A stretch of 64,000 nucleotides of DNA from Xylogone sp. PMI_703 (lineage: Eukaryota > Ascomycota > Leotiomycetes): NCBI GenBank assembly GCA_021399445.1, contig JAJTUQ010000002.1:4836001-4900000 (forward strand), written 5' to 3'. Position numbers and translations under genes: made by a program. Every line of letters starts with the position of its first letter. Positions within the stretch are counted from its first letter, which is position 1. Positions 35,427 through 47,611 of the stretch are shown in pieces. The notes beneath the pieces were generated by a model. That model had not been told where the DNA came from. It saw only the letters and a list, made by a program, of their open reading frames with translations, and searched no databases.

Positions 35427-36622
35427 TATAAACTTACCCTTGCTCCTATAGAAGCAGATTGACTCTTGATCTCTAATCTAATATGAATTTTCAACCTCCA
35501 TATAGGTCATGTCGTCATCAGCGCTGACAACTGTCAGTGTGATCCAGGGCACAAGTGCAAGATCCATCTTTATTCGAGGTGCAAAAACTCATATATTTTA
35601 TGGATTTGAAACAGCTGATGTGCTTATGACATTATCCACGTGTTGAATATTCAAAGCGTCAAGATGTGTCCATTATCGATTACCAAGCATCACAGTACCT
35701 TGCTCGATTGTTGTCCAAGCTGGAAGCAAATCGCTGTTACCGTACCTTACGATTAGCAGATATAATCCCGAAGATCTTGCATAAAGTATCTCGCTTTTTA
35801 TACGAAGTGAATTATTGCCATTTTCGTATCGGATTTCCTGTGTTTTGTTAGTTCTGGGCCGGGAGTGCGATAACGGAGGAGCTACTCGATATCAACATTG
35901 GGGTATATACCTACCCCCGATTCCGCGTTCACTGTACTGTAACTGACTTCACCTAAAGTGGCGAGTGATGATGCGTCAGACCCTGTTGCTACTAGACTCG
36001 GCGAAATGTTAACGCGCATCACCACCTATTTCCCTGCTGGGTAGTTGCGGGGAAATTGTCGCAGGGATTCCGGATCAGTAATAACAAGAACAAAAACTAC
36101 CATAGAGCTCCAGATCCTTTTAACTCCATCACTCCGCATGCCAGAGGCGGTGGTCGTCCAGGACCGCATATAAAAGCTTGAACCTGCCACCTAGAATGCT
36201 TGGCCCGGTGCCTGGCTGCTCCGTCTCCCCTGATTCCCCGCAGTCCTCTTCCATAGCCTGAAAGGTGGTTCGTCTGGACTCCCTGCGAGCTCTAGCTATC
36301 GGCCCGTCACGCTCAGTCATGTCATCAGCTTCCCTTGCGATAGGCGGGCAAATACCAAAACCTGGAGAATCTTATTTCCATCTGGAATTCTGTTGGCCCT
36401 GCTAGCTACAGATCACCCGGTACCTAGACAACTAGGATTAACGATGCTCTTCTCCTCTTTTGACCTCTGCTATAAAAGCCCCGCTGGTTCCTGGGAGCTT
36501 GAAAAAATGGCTTCTTTACAGCAAGTATTCTCAAAGCTGCTCTAGCTGCTCTCGGTGCAACTAGGCTCTCTTTTCAGTTTGACAATTGCCGAGCCTCCAT
36601 CACCTAGTCAATTGGCTTCAAG
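35427..36622. other. Spacer between transposon and GH79 gene
   Basis: 1.2 kb without a supported gene. It holds the GH79 promoter; TATA-like words occur at 36169-36176 and 36471-36478. A short inverted repeat CTGACAACTGTCAG lies near 35524-35537. Confidence 0.45.
36471..36478 (+). promoter_or_regulatory. TATA box of the GH79 gene
   Basis: TATAAAAG sits 145 bp before the GH79 start codon, a usual distance for a fungal gene with a leader of about 100 bases. Confidence 0.5.
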
Positions 36623-38339
36623 ATGGCTCCGTTGACAAGTGTGTTGACGCTGGCCCAGCTAGCTCTACTTGTGAGTGGTACCGCAATACCAGCAGCTTCT
36701 GTTAGTGTATCCGGAAATCCGCCAACAGGCGCAAGTGCTCCAATTCCGGAAGCTTTCGTTAGTTACTCACTTGAGTTTGCTTTCTTTCCCGACTTTGCAG
36801 GTACGGATTCATATATCTCCCCGTATCCAAGCTAGCTGTGACTCAATGGAATCTAGGAAATCGATCGTCACCTAATAAATTCTCCGACAATCTCCTTAAC
36901 AACCTAGGCAAATTACAGGGCACTAAGCCTTACATTCGCGTGGGAGGAAACACTCAAGACTACGCTATCTTCAATGAGTCTCCCAGTAGCCACATTTGGA
37001 ATTGTGAATCCAGCAAGATCACCAGATTATCCCACTACGCTGTACATTGGGCCATCATACTTTGAATCCTATGGCACATGGCCAAATACTAAGTTCGTGC
37101 ATGGTTTCAATTTAGGACAGGCTGGTAATAATAGTGTTGGGTGGGAATCTCTTATTAAAACAGTACCCTATGCTTGCAAGGCACTCGAAGGAGGAAAGCT
37201 CCTTTGGTGGGAATATGGCAATGAGCCAGATTTGTACTCCACCTCTGCACAGGGACCTGTTCGACCGCCTTCCTGGAACGAATCTACTTATGTTGCTCAA
37301 TGGCTGGAAGGTACCCGAGCTATTAAGGCTGGTATCGCAAAAGCGTGCCCGAAGTTGCTTTCAAAGAATTCATATGGCTATATGGCTCCCTCCTTTGCTG
37401 GCACTAATAACCACCTAAAGCCTCTCACCACATGGCAAGATGGCATAGATGCAGATAAAGATATTAAGCAGATCTCATCTCATAAGTAGGAAACCCCCTT
37501 TCTCAATCATTTCATGATAACTTACGTGTCTCAAAAGCTATATGGGCGGTGCAACCCAACCAGGTGTTACTCTTCAGGGAACCCTAATGAATCACACTAT
37601 GGTTATTAACTCGGCCACAAATCAAGCTAACCTTGGAAAAGCCCTCTCCTACACCGGCATACCATTTGTCCTTGGGGAACACAACAGTCTTTATAACCAG
37701 GGCAAACCCGGCCTCTCCAACTCCTTTGGTGCAGCTCTCTGGGGCGTAGATTTCAACCTATACATTGCTAGCCTCGGCATCCGTCGGTCACATATGCATC
37801 AAGGAACGGATTACCGATATGCGAGCTGGCAACCAGTCGAAACGGACAAGACCGCAAAGGGCACAAAAGCTCCATATTATGGAAATATCGCGGTTGCGGC
37901 TATGTTGGGCGACGTCACAAAAAAGAAGGTGCAAATTGCGAACATTCCCTTAAGCACAAGCTATGATGCTGCATATGCTGCTTACGACAACGGAAGATTA
38001 GCAAGAATCATGGTCATCAACTTGAGACAGTATAACTATACCGTCAATGGCACTTCAGATATCCCTAACCCCGTTAAGCGACCTTCACAAAAGTACTCTT
38101 TCCAGCTTCCCAAGACAGTGTTTGGCGAGGCAACGATCCAGACGCTCCATGCCAATGGAAGTGATGCAATCACCGGAATAACCTGGGATGGTCTCAGCTA
38201 CAACTATGAATTGGACAACGGGAAGCCAGTTAGGCTGAGGAACGTCACTACTGGGGAAAAAGTACTTGTTTGGGGAGGCAAAGTCACCTTGGATGTTCAG
38301 GATTCGAGTGCTGCGATTTTGCACGTTCCTCTTCTGTAA
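36623..38339 (+). pseudogene. GH79 beta-glucuronidase-like gene, frameshifted
   Basis: Secreted glycoside hydrolase family 79 type protein, expected to cleave glucuronic acid from glycans such as arabinogalactan side chains. Exons are 36623-36800, 36857-37485 and 37538-38339 (introns 56 and 52 bp). It has an N-terminal signal peptide (MAPLTSVLTLAQLALLVSG), the block YIRVGGNTQDYA, an acid/base Glu in EYGNEPD, a nucleophile Glu in VLGEHNSLY and a C-terminal beta domain. Exon 2 breaks: the frame of GGNTQDYAIFNE runs to a stop at 37065, while the homologous continuation GIVNPARSPDYPTTLYIGP lies one base on. The coding sum leaves one extra base, so there is a +1 shift between about 36965 and 37015. 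It could be an inactivating mutation or a sequencing error. A 40-nt GT-AG segment could restore frame but is shorter than the other introns here. Confidence 0.8.
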
Positions 38340-38934
38340 TCTATAGGCAATGGTTAGAATTTTGCTTCAATGACAAGAACAAACATATATAAACCAGACA
38401 TGCAATATTCCACGCACCGATAGTTAGCTGTAACGAATGTGATTAGATCAACACGCTTCCTATCTGGTAACTCCTTTATTATAGCCGGCCTTCAAGCAAT
38501 GAGATAAAGCTTGCGCTCTGTGAGTGCGCTTCAGATGCGGTTCCTTGCTCTGGTGTGGGGTTTGTGGGGGAGTAGCCGGTCTGCCGCAAATGGCAATCGA
38601 GTCGCAGAGGATTCCTGATTGGTAGAATTATGGAGACAGGAACGTCTCATAAACTCATTCTATGGACGCCTCTGGAGAAAGAAATCAGGCGACAACAGCC
38701 TTCACCAGGCACCAGAAACACTGCCCCCGAGGACTGAGGCACGGCGTGCGGGAGCGGATGTATAAGTTGACCCCACGGCCCGATCCTAAGAAGGGTTATG
38801 TACCAGCGGTCTAAACAATATTATATAAGGCAGACATTTCAAAATCTTCTATTTCCTTTCGAGTACTATAAAAATTTGCAAACTCAATTATCTCCTCATA
38901 TTCTAGTCTTTCTTTCGACCTTTAATACTCCAAT
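38340..38934. other. Spacer GH79 to methyltransferase
   Basis: 595 bp holding the GH79 3' UTR and the methyltransferase promoter. TATATAAGG occurs near 38821, about 110 bp before the next start codon. No gene was seen. Confidence 0.45.
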
Positions 38935-40048
38935 ATGGCGGAGAGACGTGTTGAGAAACTCGACGGTACTGCGTTGAACCCCTATTCTACAGAACAAAGA
39001 TGGTACTATAAGACTCTCGAGGGCCGCATCTCTCCAGAGGCGAGGAAATTACTCGAAGAGTATAGTCATATCCCTGAAGATGAGGTTGATAATCACATAT
39101 ACAAGATGGTACGATACAGTATATCTCATATTTACCTTTAATTCATTGGAATATCATTCTACTTGAGTCTAATGACTCGCATTTCATATTTTCTGTCTAA
39201 AATAACGTTATATTTCTTCAATATTCTACCACATTTCTCATCTAAACCTCCGAAATCCGGAAAGAAAAGAAAACACTTACCCGTATTGATTCCTAATCAT
39301 TCCACAGCGTGAGACTCTCTGGTCCAAAGCCCCCTATCCCTGTATAGGCAAATTCGACTTCCTCTCAATTCGCCTCCTGAAACACCCATTCTACCAGACG
39401 CTACTCACCATCCTGAAATCCAGCCCCGATAAGCAACTCCTCGACTTGGGATGCTGCGTAGGCCAAGAGCTGCGCTCTCTAGCCTTCAACGGTATCCCGT
39501 CGACAAATCTGTACGGTTCGGATCTTATTCCGGCATATATTACCACTTCGTATGAGCTATTCAACGATAAGGATACCTTCAAGGGGACCCTGGTACCAGC
39601 TGATGCGTTTTCTGACACCATCTGGGAGAAGGAGTGGAGCGGGTGGGAAGGGAAGTTTGATGTCGTGCATGCGGGATTGTTCTTGCACTTGTTTACTTGG
39701 GAAAGGCAGCTTATTATGTGTCAGACTATTATCAAGCTGCTGAAGTCCAAGGAAGGAGATGGAAAGAATGATAGGGTTATTTTCCTTGGTGAAATGGTGG
39801 GTCAAAGAGGCGGTGGCGAAAAGGGGACGGGGTTCAAGGGTCCTAGTGGGGAAGAACACAAGGTTTACTTGCATGATCCTGATAGCATGAAGAGGCTCTG
39901 GGACGAGGCTGCTCAGAAGACTGGAACTGTTGGTCAGTGGAAGGTAGAAGGGAAGTTGAAGGCTCGTTCTGAGGCTACCGAGGCTAGTGAGAGCTTCTTT
40001 CAAGGTGAGGGCGTTGGGTGGTTCATGTTTACGATTGAGAGGGTTTAG
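38935..40048 (+). CDS. SAM-dependent methyltransferase, AusD-like
   Basis: Class I methyltransferase of 304 aa from exons 38935-39108 and 39308-40048 (intron 199 bp, long for this window). The SAM-binding loop is LLDLGCCVGQELRSLAF, followed by NLYGSDLIPAYI and the post-I region FDVVHAGLFLHLF. The N-terminal block EEYSHIPEDEVDNHIYKMRE and PYPCIGKFDFL is typical of the fungal group that includes the meroterpenoid enzymes AusD and Trt5, which methylate carboxyl groups. No polyketide synthase or prenyltransferase lies in the window, so a role in a biosynthetic cluster is unproven and the substrate is unknown. Confidence 0.87.
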
Positions 40049-40759
40049 TCACATTCTAGAAATAAACATTGTAGACAGCAATTCCTGAATTTAGTTGGTA
40101 GAGATAACATAGTGTGGCATATAGCGACGTTTCTGGAGATCTTCCATGTGAATATATGACTATCTAGCCCTTAGAGCCCGGCTAGGTTGATAGTTTCATA
40201 CATGCAAGGAAATATGAGCTCTATTCCAGATTCATAATTCATCTAAAACCAGTAAAGATAGTTTCATATGGTATATGTCGGGCCTTCCATTCATTGTAAC
40301 TTTGTGGGAAATTATTTTGTTGCATATCGAAGGAGAAACAATTGTTCCTAGTGTAAGGAACGGATTAACCAGTACCTCAGGTAAAATATTAGCATCACCC
40401 TCTGGGACGACCTTCTGATCATTCCATAGTCTATTTCTGCCCAATGGAATAATACCTAGCTGTTGTATGCGTTATATGAGCATGGCTACATGTTAATCTA
40501 TGATCTTCTCGAACCACCAATCATATTCTTGCCAAGCCCTATGCACGATATAGCTGCTGTATTGTATTATACCACAATGCATAGCACTTGGTAGGATTGA
40601 TAAAATAGATTGGAAAGGATGTATAGTCTTTATTTGTGTGTTATGAAACAAGAGATATCATTAGTCTTAGATATTATAAAATCAAGTAACTAATTGTGTC
40701 AGATCGCTAGTGTCGTCATTATTCTAAGTGCCCGTATCTACACACTCGAATACCGTAAG
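40049..40759. other. Convergent intergenic region
   Basis: 711 bp of AT-rich sequence between the convergent methyltransferase and GH36 genes. No gene was seen. Confidence 0.45.
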
Positions 40760-43700
40760 CTAATTGATAAAAACTTTAACCTCTAGATCGTTGCTCCATC
40801 TACTGCTGAGTCCTAGTTCCTCCCATGCTGTCTCGGCATCGATCTCTAGAAGATGTTCATCGTCCTTGCTCACGCTAACAGTATGGGTTGGTATAACTTG
40901 TCCAAGGATGGTAACAAGCAGATGTTCTTTGAAGTCGATGGTTGGTAGAGTAGAGATATAGAAACCAACAACGCCCAAGGCCTTGAGATTTGTTTGAACT
41001 TCAATTCTGCCGTTCTCGAACTTCTCCATCTTGGTGTCAACCACAGCGGCTGCACCACTCATCTTTCCTAAAAGACCTAGGTTTGCGATCCAGACTGTGT
41101 CATCTCGTTTTTCATCTACAAACCCCCGTAGCGGATAGGAAGATAAGATCTCATAGCCTCTTACATCTAATGAAATATCCAGTAGGGCAAGTGGGTCCAC
41201 GATCTGAAGTGGTGTGGATATGCGTCCGCTGGAATGTGCCCGGACGATATAGTATTGGGCTTCGATTACACCAGGAAATTTACGCAATGGGATTAGTTGA
41301 GTTAAAGGTCGAGCGGAGACGTTAAAGACACCAATTATACCAGTGCCAGTACCGTACGAGCCTAATGGGGTGTAAGATCATTCAGCAGCTCAAGCATGGG
41401 GTTTGTGAGGCCATACCATGGTATGTTCCTACCAGGAGTAAAGTATCATCCTTATAGTCGTTATATTGATCCAAGCTCTTCCCTAGATTATTTGTTCTCA
41501 AGATAACCGTTTTTCCTCTCGGACTAGTTCCTGTCATTTGTCTGATTAGATCTAGATTATGTTCTCCTGGAACGTCCGTCACATAGATAGGACCCCCGCT
41601 AACACATCGTGCGGCTGCATGGAACCCCGAATAGTCATGCACAGTTTGGAACATATCCCAGTCTGGTACAACGTTCAAATGCTGTGTGAACAAGCTGTTA
41701 TGAGCGTTTACCCAGACATGCCATGGGTGACTAGAAGGGATTTCTGGGAAGAAATCATCACTGTTGCGGACCAGGACAGGTGATCTGTTCTGTGGAAGCT
41801 GGCTATGGAAGAGAATATGTGGCGTCTGGGACATACAAGATATCGCCTTGATACTAAAATGCCGCAGGGTCGAAATTGTCCATGCATCGAGATACTCAGA
41901 GATGAGTTCCCGGCGAGCTTTAGCAGAAACAAATGTATCGGTCATAAATTGTGCACTAGTTTGACTTTGTCAGTATATCAACGCTATCAAAACGTTCCGT
42001 AACTAACTCAGTTTTGACCGCATCAACCCCAGAGGATGAGAGGAACCTATAGAAATCATCATAGAATTTCTTAACATCTTCCTTTGCAATAACCGTTAAT
42101 TTCCCACCGAGTGGTAGGTTTCTTCTCTTAGAGTCCTCTCGTATTATCTCGACAGTTTTGTATGTCTGAGCGATTTTTCCATCTGGTGCAAGGCCACCCC
42201 AGTATCCAAGTAACGCATGCCAGACTGCAATATGCTGGATACTCGGCTGCTTCTCTCGTATCTGTTGCGTGAGCCATTTGAGGCCATGAGGGAAAGCCTT
42301 GGGCTCTGCCTCAAAATCGTTCCATCCGTGTTGGAATTGTCCCTCGCCCCGATAGTCGATGTTTTGCCAGTTATCATCAATGATAATGTTAGTTATGTTA
42401 ATCTTCTTTTCTGCAAGGATCTCAACTGCTTTAAGAATTTTTTCTTCTGTAAGTTGCTGGCCGAGAGCATTCCATGTACCTATTCAAGTATAAGCAATTG
42501 CAACATGTGGTTCATTTCAGAGAGCACCATACAGTATGTTAAGCCGTCATACCAGTTCTCTAACCACTCGGGGCGAACACCTTCTATAAGTGCTTTCATT
42601 TCTTCTTGCTCCTGCCCGGTTGCTTTCTCGGATTCAACAACGAATTTCCTAGCATGATACATAACGGCAGCATTTGCGGACTCAAAGCTGTCCCCGAGTG
42701 CTACTAGTACTCTTGAAACAGATGTTTCCTCATTATCATTACGAACCTATCGTCGGTTAGTGGTTATGTTTGCGAATACGTTTACATCAAGATGGCCTAC
42801 ACGTAGCACCACATTTCCGTCGTTGTTGCTAGTAAACAGTGTCATCACGTTATCGATGCCACTAAGAGCAAGAAGGACCAGATGTTGTCCCTCGTCATTA
42901 AGAAATGAACATAAGATACCTGGCTTATCCAATTCGAATGTAGACTTGCCTTGTCTCGGGGCGAGCCATGGAGACCAGATCCTGATCAACGCAAACCATC
43001 TGTGCGTATATTAGTGTTTGTAAAATAGGGTTGCCCTAGAATAAGAAAATTGCGAGAGTTAGACTTCAAGTTTTCGAGACGGGCATAGAAAGTTCGTATT
43101 AACGGAACCACTATCCCATCTTATCGTCACGGAATGGAATAAAAGATAATGCCGAGCGAAATTAAGTTTACCTAAGAAACTTTCCTTTTCCCCAAGGAAG
43201 GCCGAACACGACATCTTTGATAACGGAGCTTTCACCAACTGCAGGCTCGATAGAGGCTTCTACAGACCACAGCGTAGTGCCAGGTGACTGGCTGCGACAA
43301 TTCTCAACCTTAAAACTTGGGTTTAGACCCTCAATATAATGGTTCAGGCTCTGACCGCCCGAAACTGAGTCCTGAGCTGAAATTGATTTGAGTAAAATAA
43401 CGCCGTCTCCAATCCCTTGGTGGTCGTGAACCCATTTCCAAGGTTCTTCGGGGCCACTTCGAAACTTGATAGTGAACTTTGTTGGGGAATGAACTGCAAG
43501 GGGAGTAGTAAAGTATAATTTCTTCAAACCTAGATTTGCGGTTGTCTCAGGAGCTTGCAAAGATTGCGAGCACGTAGTCTCGCTCTTAACGGGAGTAAGA
43601 GGGCGCTCTTTCCATTCAACGCCCTCCGAGTACCACAATGAAACCTGCCAAGGTGAAGTTGCTCGACTTTCGTCGACTTCTAACAATGCGGTAAAAACGT

Positions 43701-43878
43701 CTGTTGATTTATCAATTGGGGTTACTTGACCCAATGGTGGGTAACTGCATATGTAGGCCTTCATACTCGGGTCGTCTGGGGGTGGCGGAGTTCTTTGGGG
43801 TAAAATATATTGGATTTGGAAGCCCTCGTCACCGGTAAGTATCGCTGGGGTAGCACTACGGTTGGATGACATCACCAA
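40760..43878 (-). CDS. GH36 raffinose synthase / alpha-galactosidase-like
   Basis: Family 36 glycoside hydrolase of the raffinose synthase/Sip1 type, acting on alpha-galactosides. Six exons, 43878-43172, 42999-42801, 42746-42533, 42479-42008, 41955-41417 and 41361-40760 (introns 172, 54, 53, 52, 55 and intact frame throughout), give 910 aa. Core motifs are NIIIDDNWQ, the nucleophile Asp in GVDAVKTDAQF (formed across the exon 4/5 junction), and the acid/base Asp in VVPDWDMFQT. The C-terminal beta domain follows FNVSARPL. There is no signal peptide, so it is probably intracellular. The next Met (43872) is an equally good start. The second intron could also be read as a 39-nt version; the 54-nt one gives the better join. 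The exact substrate is uncertain. Confidence 0.9.
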
Positions 43879-44309
43879 TGATGTTATGGCGCGCTAGGGA
43901 TCAACGTAGAGCTTGGGAAGTATAACATACAAGATAGACTGAAATGGAAACACTTAGAGGAATTTGCAAGTAGAAGGTATTGGCATAATAAGTACCTTAT
44001 ACGCGGGCGACGTGTTACTGCATGGAGGGGAGCTAGAAGCAAGCGCGGGGTTCAAAGGCGGTGGGATGCTTTATCGGGGCATCAACTAGGGCCCATTGCG
44101 CTAATGCGGCGCTAAGGCGCTAAATATGCGGAAGCTAATGATGTTCTGGAATTTTGTTGTTACGTTCCGTTGATATTTTCTTTTGAGTGAATGGGTAGAG
44201 CTAAATCGGCTTGAAATTGTGCTTCAAGCAGTTGTGCATATCTAGTTCCAGCAGCACTCGGCGGTAGATAATGTGTCTTCCACACTGAGCAACACCGGCA
44301 GTTACAAGC
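43879..44309. promoter_or_regulatory. Divergent promoter, GH36 and mitochondrial TyrRS
   Basis: 431 bp between two divergent start codons. It includes GC-rich repeats of GGCGCTAAGGCGCTAA type near 44107-44124. No defined element was recognised. Confidence 0.5.
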
Positions 44310-46148
44310 ATGCCGTCAGCTTCCTTGCTCAAGAGGCGCACACAGCCTGACCTTTATGTTTGCGCCAGATGCTCATTTCAAGCCTCACGGATCCCGAACA
44401 GATCTTCAAGACGATGGATTGGGCAGAAGTATCTTGCGAAACTTGCCGATGCGGAGATGGCGTGGCAAGAAAAGGCGTATAAAATTCGTGCTGGACAACA
44501 AAAGAGCATGCTCACAATTCTGGAAGAGAGAGGTTATGTACATTCTATCGCGGGGTAAGTAGGACGGGTTATGCTCCTTTGAATATTTGGTTAACAACTT
44601 CATAATCAGTACCCGAGTAGCTGTCGATAAAGCAATGACAGATAAAAGAATAGGCGCTTATGTTGGGGTTGATCCCACCGCTGCTTCGTTGCATATTGGT
44701 CATCTTCTTCCTTTCATGGCGTTATTCTGGATGCATATACATGGTTACCACACTGTGTCACTACTTGGGGGAGCCACTGCGAAAATCGGAGACCCTACCG
44801 ATCGTTTAACGACCCGTGAGAAACAAGTATCTTCGCTGAGGACAGAAAATATGGTAAAAATGCATTACCAGTTGAAAAAACTGTGGGCGAACGTAGAGGT
44901 CTACGCCAAAAAATATGGCTACATACGTGACTGGTCTTGGAAACGAGGCTTGGTGAATAATAATGTTTGGATGAATAAACTAAACATAATGGAGATTCTG
45001 CAAGTCTTAGGTCACGGAATGAGATTGGGCCCTATGCTTGCTAGAGACACGTAAGTGTGATTAAATCAGACACCCACATATCTCGGTCAATTCATTACTA
45101 ATATATATCCAGTGTGAAAAACAAGATGGAGAAGGGGGATGGAATGTCCTTTGCCGAATTTACTTATCCATTGCTACAAGCATGGGATTGGTGGCACATG
45201 TACAATACAATGGGGATAACCATGCAGATTGGAGGTTCTGACCAATTCGGCAACATAACTGCTGGTATTGACGCTGTAAAATACATCTGCACTCACCATC
45301 CTGACCCTGCTATCCGTGAAGCATCGACTGCTACTCCATTTGGGTTCACTGTTCCTCTCCTTACTACGTCGAGTGGTGCGAAATTTGGAAAGAGTGCAGG
45401 AAATGCAATATGGCTTAACAAAGAGATGACAAGTACTTTTGATTTATACGGTTTCTTCCTCAGGACATCAGATGCGGATGTTGGGAAATACCTGAAACTC
45501 TTCACATTTATGCCAATTGAAGAGATTGACGCATTAGTAGCGGAGCACATGAAGGATGCATCCCAACGAAAGGCTCAACACCGCTTGGCTAGTGAATTTG
45601 TGGAGTTGGTTCATGGTCCTGAAGAAGCCACGTCAGTTGCTGAACAACACCGCCTGCTATTTCGCAATCACTCTGCACCTCTCGAAATATCATCCCTTAC
45701 TTCCTCTACGGGGGAAGCTTCTGGCTTGGATGACAAACCTGTCACACTTAACAATGCACCACAAATATCGCTTCGCCTCCCACGATCTCTTATATTCACG
45801 AAGTCGATAGGCCGTATCTTTTACGCTGCAGGTCTCGTTAGTTCTGCCTCGGAGGGTCATAGATTAGCGAGTAATCAAGCCTTATATATCGGTGGACCGC
45901 CGGGAGGCAAGAAAGAATCTATGATGGATGGACAGTTGACATTTCAAAGAGTCAAAGTCTGGAGACCAGAAGAAACGAAGAACTTTTTGATACAGGACAA
46001 AATTCTGATCCTCAGAAGAGGGAAACATAACGTTCGCGTAGTAGAGGTTATAGATGATGAAGAGTATGAAGCTAGCGGAGAAACATATCCTGGAATGGCG
46101 CCTAAAGAAGGAGCAAAGGATGAGGCCAATGGTATAGAGGAAAGATAA
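44310..46148 (+). CDS. cyt-18: Mitochondrial tyrosyl-tRNA synthetase (CYT-18 type)
   Basis: Class I synthetase charging mitochondrial tRNA-Tyr. Exons 44310-44554, 44610-45050 and 45113-46148 (introns 55 and 62 bp) give 573 aa. The N-terminus is basic and Ser/Arg-rich, fitting import. It has the ATP-binding HIGH motif in SLHIGH (110-113), GGATAKIGDP, the tyrosine pocket QIGGSDQFGN, a KMSKS-equivalent KFGKS (319-323), and a C-terminal S4-like RNA-binding domain. In Pezizomycotina, including Neurospora CYT-18, this enzyme also helps splice group I introns, using an N-terminal extension and insertions. The helical stretch at about residues 35-75 may be the counterpart of that extension. That second role is inference here. 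Confidence 0.93.
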
Positions 46149-46346
46149 TGGTCCAAGATTTCTCGCGCATACTTGTAATATATGTAAGATGTATATGTTT
46201 TATCATAGATCTACGAATAACGAACTATTCCACTTGCGTACATGGATATACATATCCCTCAATGTAAGGAGAACACTATTTATAAGTTCACGAATAAATG
46301 ACCAGTCGCTAAATACAGCCTAATACACATAACTGTGCAGCCAATT

Positions 46347-47249
46347 TTATTTTTCTATAGATGAGGTTTCTCCCCATTGACCCCTTAAAAAGGCAGACAG
46401 ATCATCTATCTCGTCTGGAACTTTGAACCAATGCTCGAGTAATTCATAACTCTTGAATTGGATCTTTAAATCTAATGAGACTAATGTATTTCTCATCTCC
46501 TTTGCCCATTCCAGCTTGACTTTGCGATCATCCTCTCCATGACCCATGAAAATAGATGTCTGTAATAACTCGGATACAGAATACGAGTCTTCTGTATCAT
46601 CAAGGTCAAGGATGTCTCTGAGATACTTCCTGCCGCTCAAGAATCTCTTGCCAGTGTCGGTCTCATTCGCTGTTGATGAGATGGAGAGATCAATCTGCCT
46701 CCTATAAGGTAACCAGCCACTCAATCCAACTATACCCCCTAATTTCGTTTTCAAACCAACATCTTCTAGGACCCCACTAAGTATTAAACTCATAGCAATA
46801 GCAGATCCTTGACTAAAGCCTAAGATTCCGACTCTTGCTGCTCCCTGGTCTTTACCATACAACGCCTCAAGTTCCTCTATTTCGCTTCTGACAATGCCGG
46901 ATAAATAAAGTAGACTCTCTTTCATTCCTTCTCTTGTTTCATTATCACTCTCACCTTTCGTTCGATCAGAAAAATCATGAATATTGAACCAGCAGTTTTT
47001 CATTGGATTAGGGTTTTCTGAGGAGCGGAATACAGTGCAGGGTTTCAGACTTGCTGTTGGGAAGATAAACTTGACAGATGGGAAGCTCTTTAGAAGATTT
47101 GTTTCAGAAGAGAATGAGCCAGCTAGCTCGGGTCCAGAGGTAGAGGTTCCGTGCAGCATGATTAATGCATGTGTATGCCTACCCGATGAGGGGAGGTGAA
47201 TGTGGAGTGATGGATGGGTACTGGAGACTTGGGAAATATGTTCCGCCAT
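46347..47249 (-). CDS. Phospholipase/carboxylesterase, acyl-protein-thioesterase-like
   Basis: Alpha/beta hydrolase of about 300 aa in one exon. It shows the oxyanion-side ALIMLHGTSTSG, the nucleophile elbow GFSQGS, Asp in MGHGEDDRKV and His in LLEHWFKVPDE, which together form the usual triad. Known relatives remove acyl groups from proteins or lysophospholipids. It is longer than classical thioesterases (about 230 aa) because of inserts, one before SELLQTSIFMGHG. The frame stays open upstream to an ATG at 47303, adding 18 hydrophobic residues; 47249 was chosen because the enzyme body begins soon after. Its 3' end faces the TyrRS gene, 198 bp away. Confidence 0.85.
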   Translation of the reverse strand: MAEHISQVSSTHPSLHIHLPSSGRHTHALIMLHGTSTSGPELAGSFSSETNLLKSFPSVKFIFPTASLKPCTVFRSSENPNPMKNCWFNIHDFSDRTKGESDNETREGMKESLLYLSGIVRSEIEELEALYGKDQGAARVGILGFSQGSAIAMSLILSGVLEDVGLKTKLGGIVGLSGWLPYRRQIDLSISSTANETDTGKRFLSGRKYLRDILDLDDTEDSYSVSELLQTSIFMGHGEDDRKVKLEWAKEMRNTLVSLDLKIQFKSYELLEHWFKVPDEIDDLSAFLRGQWGETSSIEK

Positions 47250-47611
47250 TTTATCAGCGAGAACTATCAAGATCAACGAGAAGTGAATATGCCAGTATCT
47301 CAATGAGAAAGCCGAAAAGCCAAATGTTTATGAGAATAGTGATCTGTCTAAAGGCATAGTCAATAACACTTCCACACACAGCTAACATCCAAAGGCCTGA
47401 GGCACACATGCTCCCCCTTTTTTTGAGAGGCAAGCTCACAACGCACAGCTACTAATTTGACAAGCTATATGCACCATGGCTGATAAATTTACAGCATCCT
47501 AGAGGATGGTCAATTCTGTGAAGCTAATTATATCAAATTTTTACAGATAACGGTATCTAACCTTTTAAAGCCCATGTCCAACTTCGCCAGCATAGCAAAC
47601 CCTCTAAATAA
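47250..47611. other. Spacer between hydrolase and MSH6
   Basis: 362 bp between two tandem minus-strand genes. It should hold the hydrolase promoter and the MSH6 3' UTR. No gene was seen. Confidence 0.45.

Noticed and set aside
42747..42785. 39-nt version of the second GH36 intron
   Set aside because: A 54-nt intron with the same acceptor joins the exons in frame with a better match to the family (VVLRVRNDNEE) and a more usual length.
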